DNA from: Microvirga vignae
Lineage (GTDB): Bacteria; Pseudomonadota; Alphaproteobacteria; Rhizobiales; Beijerinckiaceae
Reading direction: 5' to 3'
NCBI RefSeq assembly: GCF_001017175.1
Contig: NZ_LCYG01000032.1
Location: 248,001 to 312,000 of the forward strand
DNA length: 64,000 nt
Part shown: positions 61,666-64,000 of the stretch, piece by piece
Layout: each line of letters starts with the position of its first letter
Numbering within the stretch: position 1 is the first letter of the stretch
Translations under genes and position numbers: made by a program
Notes under the pieces: model-generated
Database searches by the model: none
The model's input: the letters and a program-made list of their open reading frames with translations, nothing else
What the model was told of the DNA's origin: nothing

Positions 61666-64000
61666 GCCACCTCTCCTGCTACGCTCTGGGCGGCCTCCGC
61701 TCCGGGCTTGGGAGCCCTTCCCTGCGGACCAGCCGTCTTCTCCGTGACAATACGTCCGTCGCTCACCCGTATCTGAACATCGAAAGCCGCCGCCTGTCGA
61801 TCATTGGGCAGCACCATGAACAGGCTTTGTTGATCAAGATAGTCGAAGAGCGCCTGAAGAATTCTCTCGGCACGTTCCTCGTCAAAGGGAGCGAGCGCCC
61901 CATCGATGATCATGATATCGGGGCGCTTCACCAGACAGCGCACCAGATTGACGCTGGCGCGCTCCTGCGGCGACAGAAGTCTGCCTGCCGTGCCGACCTC
62001 GTGGTCGAGACCGATGCGCTCCACATCCTCCAGGAGGTCGAACTCCCGGATGACCGCCGCTATCGCTTCGGCCACCCGATGTCGAGCGTCGGCCACCTGG
62101 TAATTGACCCGGCCGAACAGAAGGTTGTCTCGCAAGGGCGCCGCCGAGCAGATCCTCTCGGGATCGTAGAACTCGACGCCGGTTGCAAATCCCTTTTCAA
62201 GGGTTTCCCGGACAAGGCTGCGCGTCTCGACGATCCGCTTCTTAAGGTCGTCGTCCAGAAGTCCCAGGCGATGGCGGGCCTCGATATAGGCCAGGGGCAA
62301 TGCGAGGAGTCGCGTGCGCGCCTCCTGTTTCAGATCGGTCGCGCCCCTTGCTCGCCGCCGAAGAATGGCCTGGAACTCCGGCAGTTCATCCGCGCCGATA
62401 AAAGAAAACTGCGCGAAGAGGGGATGCCCCGGCGGCAGTCCCTGGAAGATTTCCGTCATGGTCTCGGCAATCTGCAGACCCATGGTCGTGAGATCGTCGG
62501 TCAGCTCCGCCTTGTCGATGGCGCTACGGAACTGCGGGTTCAGGGCCAAATTGCGCCCCATGAATTCGCCCGAGACCGGAACGCCGAACAAAAGGTTCTC
62601 GGCGACCGTGGATTGATCGTTATAGCGGTCGAGATCGAAGGGCTCGACGAGATCGGCCATGCCATTCGAACGGAAATTCTCCCGCAGGCGGCTCCTTGCT
62701 TCGACAAGCCGTTCTGCAAGGGCAGTATGGCGCTCGGGATCAATCCGGCCCACGAGACCGAACAGGTAGATCGCCTCGCCCATCTCGACCCTTTCCAGGA
62801 GGCTCACCAACACCCGGTCAAGCTCCTGCTCGTCCTTTACGCCAACCCGTCGATAATCGACCCACTGATCGGAGATGCTCTCAAAAGGGTTCCCGCTTCG
62901 CGCGGCCTCGGCCAGGCGGCGGGCCGCTTCTCGTCTGTCCTCCTCGGATTGACCCATGGGCTTGGTGCGCAAGCCATAGATGAGGTTGTCGCGAATGCTG
63001 CCGGGGAAGAGGATGGGATCCACACCCGCATAGGCAATCCTGCGGCCGGCCACGGAAGCGGGAAGTTGCGCGAGATCCCGATCACCGAAGCAAATACGGC
63101 CGCTGAAATTTGGAATTCGGCGGGCCAGGACGCGAGCCATCATGCTTGCGGCGGGGCTGCCATTGGAAATCAGCGCGACCTTCGCTGGCAAACCCAGCGA
63201 GAAGGAGGCGTTGTCGATGATCGTGTCCCCATGAGATCCGCTGAGGCAGAGATTTTCGGCCGTGAGAGAGCCGACCAGCGGCGCGTCCTCTTCCTCCTCT
63301 TTGGGCTCGATCATCGGGCCCAGCCGTTCTTCCGCGAAATGCTGGGTGACCTGATCGTATTTCACCTGCACGTCGAGACGCTGCTGGTCCCAGTCGATCA
63401 GCTCCTTCAGGGGCGGCGGCAATTCGCGATAGGCGCTGATAACGGCGACCAGCTGACCAATATCGAGCGTACCGCGCAGGGCGAAATAACCACCCACTGC
63501 GTAGAACAAGAATGGCGTGACCTGCGACAGGAAGTTATTGAGGAATTTGACCGCAAATTTGCGATTGTAAATCTTCAGACGGATATTGAAGAGCCCGAAG
63601 AGGCGATTGCCAATTTCCGCCCTCTCCCAGGCATAGGCATTATGCACGTGCACGACCTCGATGCCGTCGAGCACCTCGCCGATGCGCCCTGCGAGTTCAC
63701 GAGACGCGAGCTGGCGCTGCTTGCCCAGACGCAGAAGCTCGCGCCGCAACCGGGGAATGATGGTGAACTGCAAGGCAATAACCCCTAGCGCCATGAGGCC
63801 GAGCCAGACGTTTTGCACCATGATGAAGAAGAGCGCCGTCGAGGCCTGAAGCCCCAGCAAGACGGGCGTGATGAAGGCATCCCCGATGAAGCCGCCAATA
63901 GGCTCGACCTCGTCCTTGATGATGGTGGCGGTCTCGGACGACTTGACGGTGCGCAGCGCCTCCGGCGTGAAGCGCAGCACCATCGCGAACAGATCGAAGC
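61662..64000 (-). CDS. ABC exporter-like protein with degenerate ATPase motifs (partial)
   Basis: The visible part is about 778 residues and continues past the right edge, since the frame stays open in front of the first visible Met. Membrane domain: FIGDAFITPVLLGLQASTAL, YAVGGYFALRGTLDIGQLVA. The nucleotide-binding part is odd. The P-loop reads ALISNGSPAASMMARVL (no Gly-Lys-Ser), the Q-loop is YAGVDPILFPGS, the signature LLSPQERASVN, Walker B ends IIDGA (no Glu) and the switch His is replaced (VLPNDRQAA). About 400 residues separate P-loop from signature, against about 100 usually. Three similar segments (IRDNLIYGL, VAENLLFGV, LRDNLLFGR) repeat in between. An ATPase-dead, structurally modified ABC protein seems likely. 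Confidence 0.8.
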   Translation of the reverse strand, partial: FDLFAMVLRFTPEALRTVKSSETATIIKDEVEPIGGFIGDAFITPVLLGLQASTALFFIMVQNVWLGLMALGVIALQFTIIPRLRRELLRLGKQRQLASRELAGRIGEVLDGIEVVHVHNAYAWERAEIGNRLFGLFNIRLKIYNRKFAVKFLNNFLSQVTPFLFYAVGGYFALRGTLDIGQLVAVISAYRELPPPLKELIDWDQQRLDVQVKYDQVTQHFAEERLGPMIEPKEEEEDAPLVGSLTAENLCLSGSHGDTIIDNASFSLGLPAKVALISNGSPAASMMARVLARRIPNFSGRICFGDRDLAQLPASVAGRRIAYAGVDPILFPGSIRDNLIYGLRTKPMGQSEEDRREAARRLAEAARSGNPFESISDQWVDYRRVGVKDEQELDRVLVSLLERVEMGEAIYLFGLVGRIDPERHTALAERLVEARSRLRENFRSNGMADLVEPFDLDRYNDQSTVAENLLFGVPVSGEFMGRNLALNPQFRSAIDKAELTDDLTTMGLQIAETMTEIFQGLPPGHPLFAQFSFIGADELPEFQAILRRRARGATDLKQEARTRLLALPLAYIEARHRLGLLDDDLKKRIVETRSLVRETLEKGFATGVEFYDPERICSAAPLRDNLLFGRVNYQVADARHRVAEAIAAVIREFDLLEDVERIGLDHEVGTAGRLLSPQERASVNLVRCLVKRPDIMIIDGALAPFDEERAERILQALFDYLDQQSLFMVLPNDRQAAAFDVQIRVSDGRIVTEKTAGPQGRAPKPGAEAAQSVAGEVA

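Noticed and set aside
61599..63788. A 729-codon open frame on the plus strand
   Set aside because: Antisense to the ABC-type gene; no recognisable domain, and the minus-strand protein has clear motifs.

Overview
The window is high-GC alphaproteobacterial chromosome, most likely order Hyphomicrobiales (Rhizobiales). A Methylobacteriaceae member such as Microvirga is my best guess. The inference rests on a MucR regulator, a gene transfer agent (GTA) head cluster, an HWE-type histidine kinase, many families typical of this order (DUF2336, DUF1491, DUF6456, DUF3750, DUF1194) and dispersed palindromic repeats in intergenic spaces. No rRNA, tRNA, CRISPR array, integrase or complete insertion sequence was seen. 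Function calls are by motif and family recognition only; no database search was run.

Layout. 1-9292 (minus strand): the head module of a GTA or domesticated phage in canonical order: gp1 small terminase, gp2 large terminase, gp3 portal, two tiny ORFs, gp4 prohead protease, gp5 capsid, gp6, gp7, gp8 (cut by the left edge). The order is broken by a monooxygenase-like gene, a glycine-zipper lipoprotein with its own terminator, and two divergently oriented secreted serine proteases. 9.5-15.3 kb: EEP hydrolase, TRAP solute receptor, DUF2939 protein, AI-2E-type permease, YcgN-like protein and two possible tiny membrane peptides. 15.5-25.2 kb: bifunctional PBP, DUF1214/DUF1254 pair, acetyltransferase, DUF2336, DUF1491, peptidoglycan-binding protein, SufE, DUF6456 and MucR. 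25.6-39.6 kb: S9 peptidase, multi-PAS HWE kinase, isochorismatase-like hydrolase, Fe/Mn superoxide dismutase, two class III cyclases, and a deacetylase/glycosyltransferase/MurJ envelope group. 39.7-46 kb: aminotransferase, haloacid dehalogenase, M20 dipeptidase, HerA-like ATPase, DUF2267 and an exported intradiol dioxygenase. 46-57 kb: methylmalonyl-CoA mutase small and large subunits and their MeaB chaperone, interleaved with small secreted paralogues, a c-heme adenylate cyclase and a TctC-type receptor. 57-64 kb: Rhizobium etli-type asparaginase, UDP-glucose dehydrogenase, a lone Lrp effector domain, a lytic transglycosylase, and a cNMP-binding protein coupled to an ABC exporter-like protein whose ATPase motifs are all degenerate (cut by the right edge).

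Themes. Cyclic-nucleotide signalling is dense: three class III cyclases with different sensor modules plus one stand-alone cNMP-binding protein. Cell-envelope genes recur (PBP, MurJ, lytic transglycosylase, PG-binding protein, Ugd). A two-module palindromic repeat recurs at least six times. One copy encodes the C-terminus of a gene and another abuts the first GTA gene. The points most worth following are the protease pair inside the GTA head genes and the apparently inactive ABC protein with its cNMP-binding partner.
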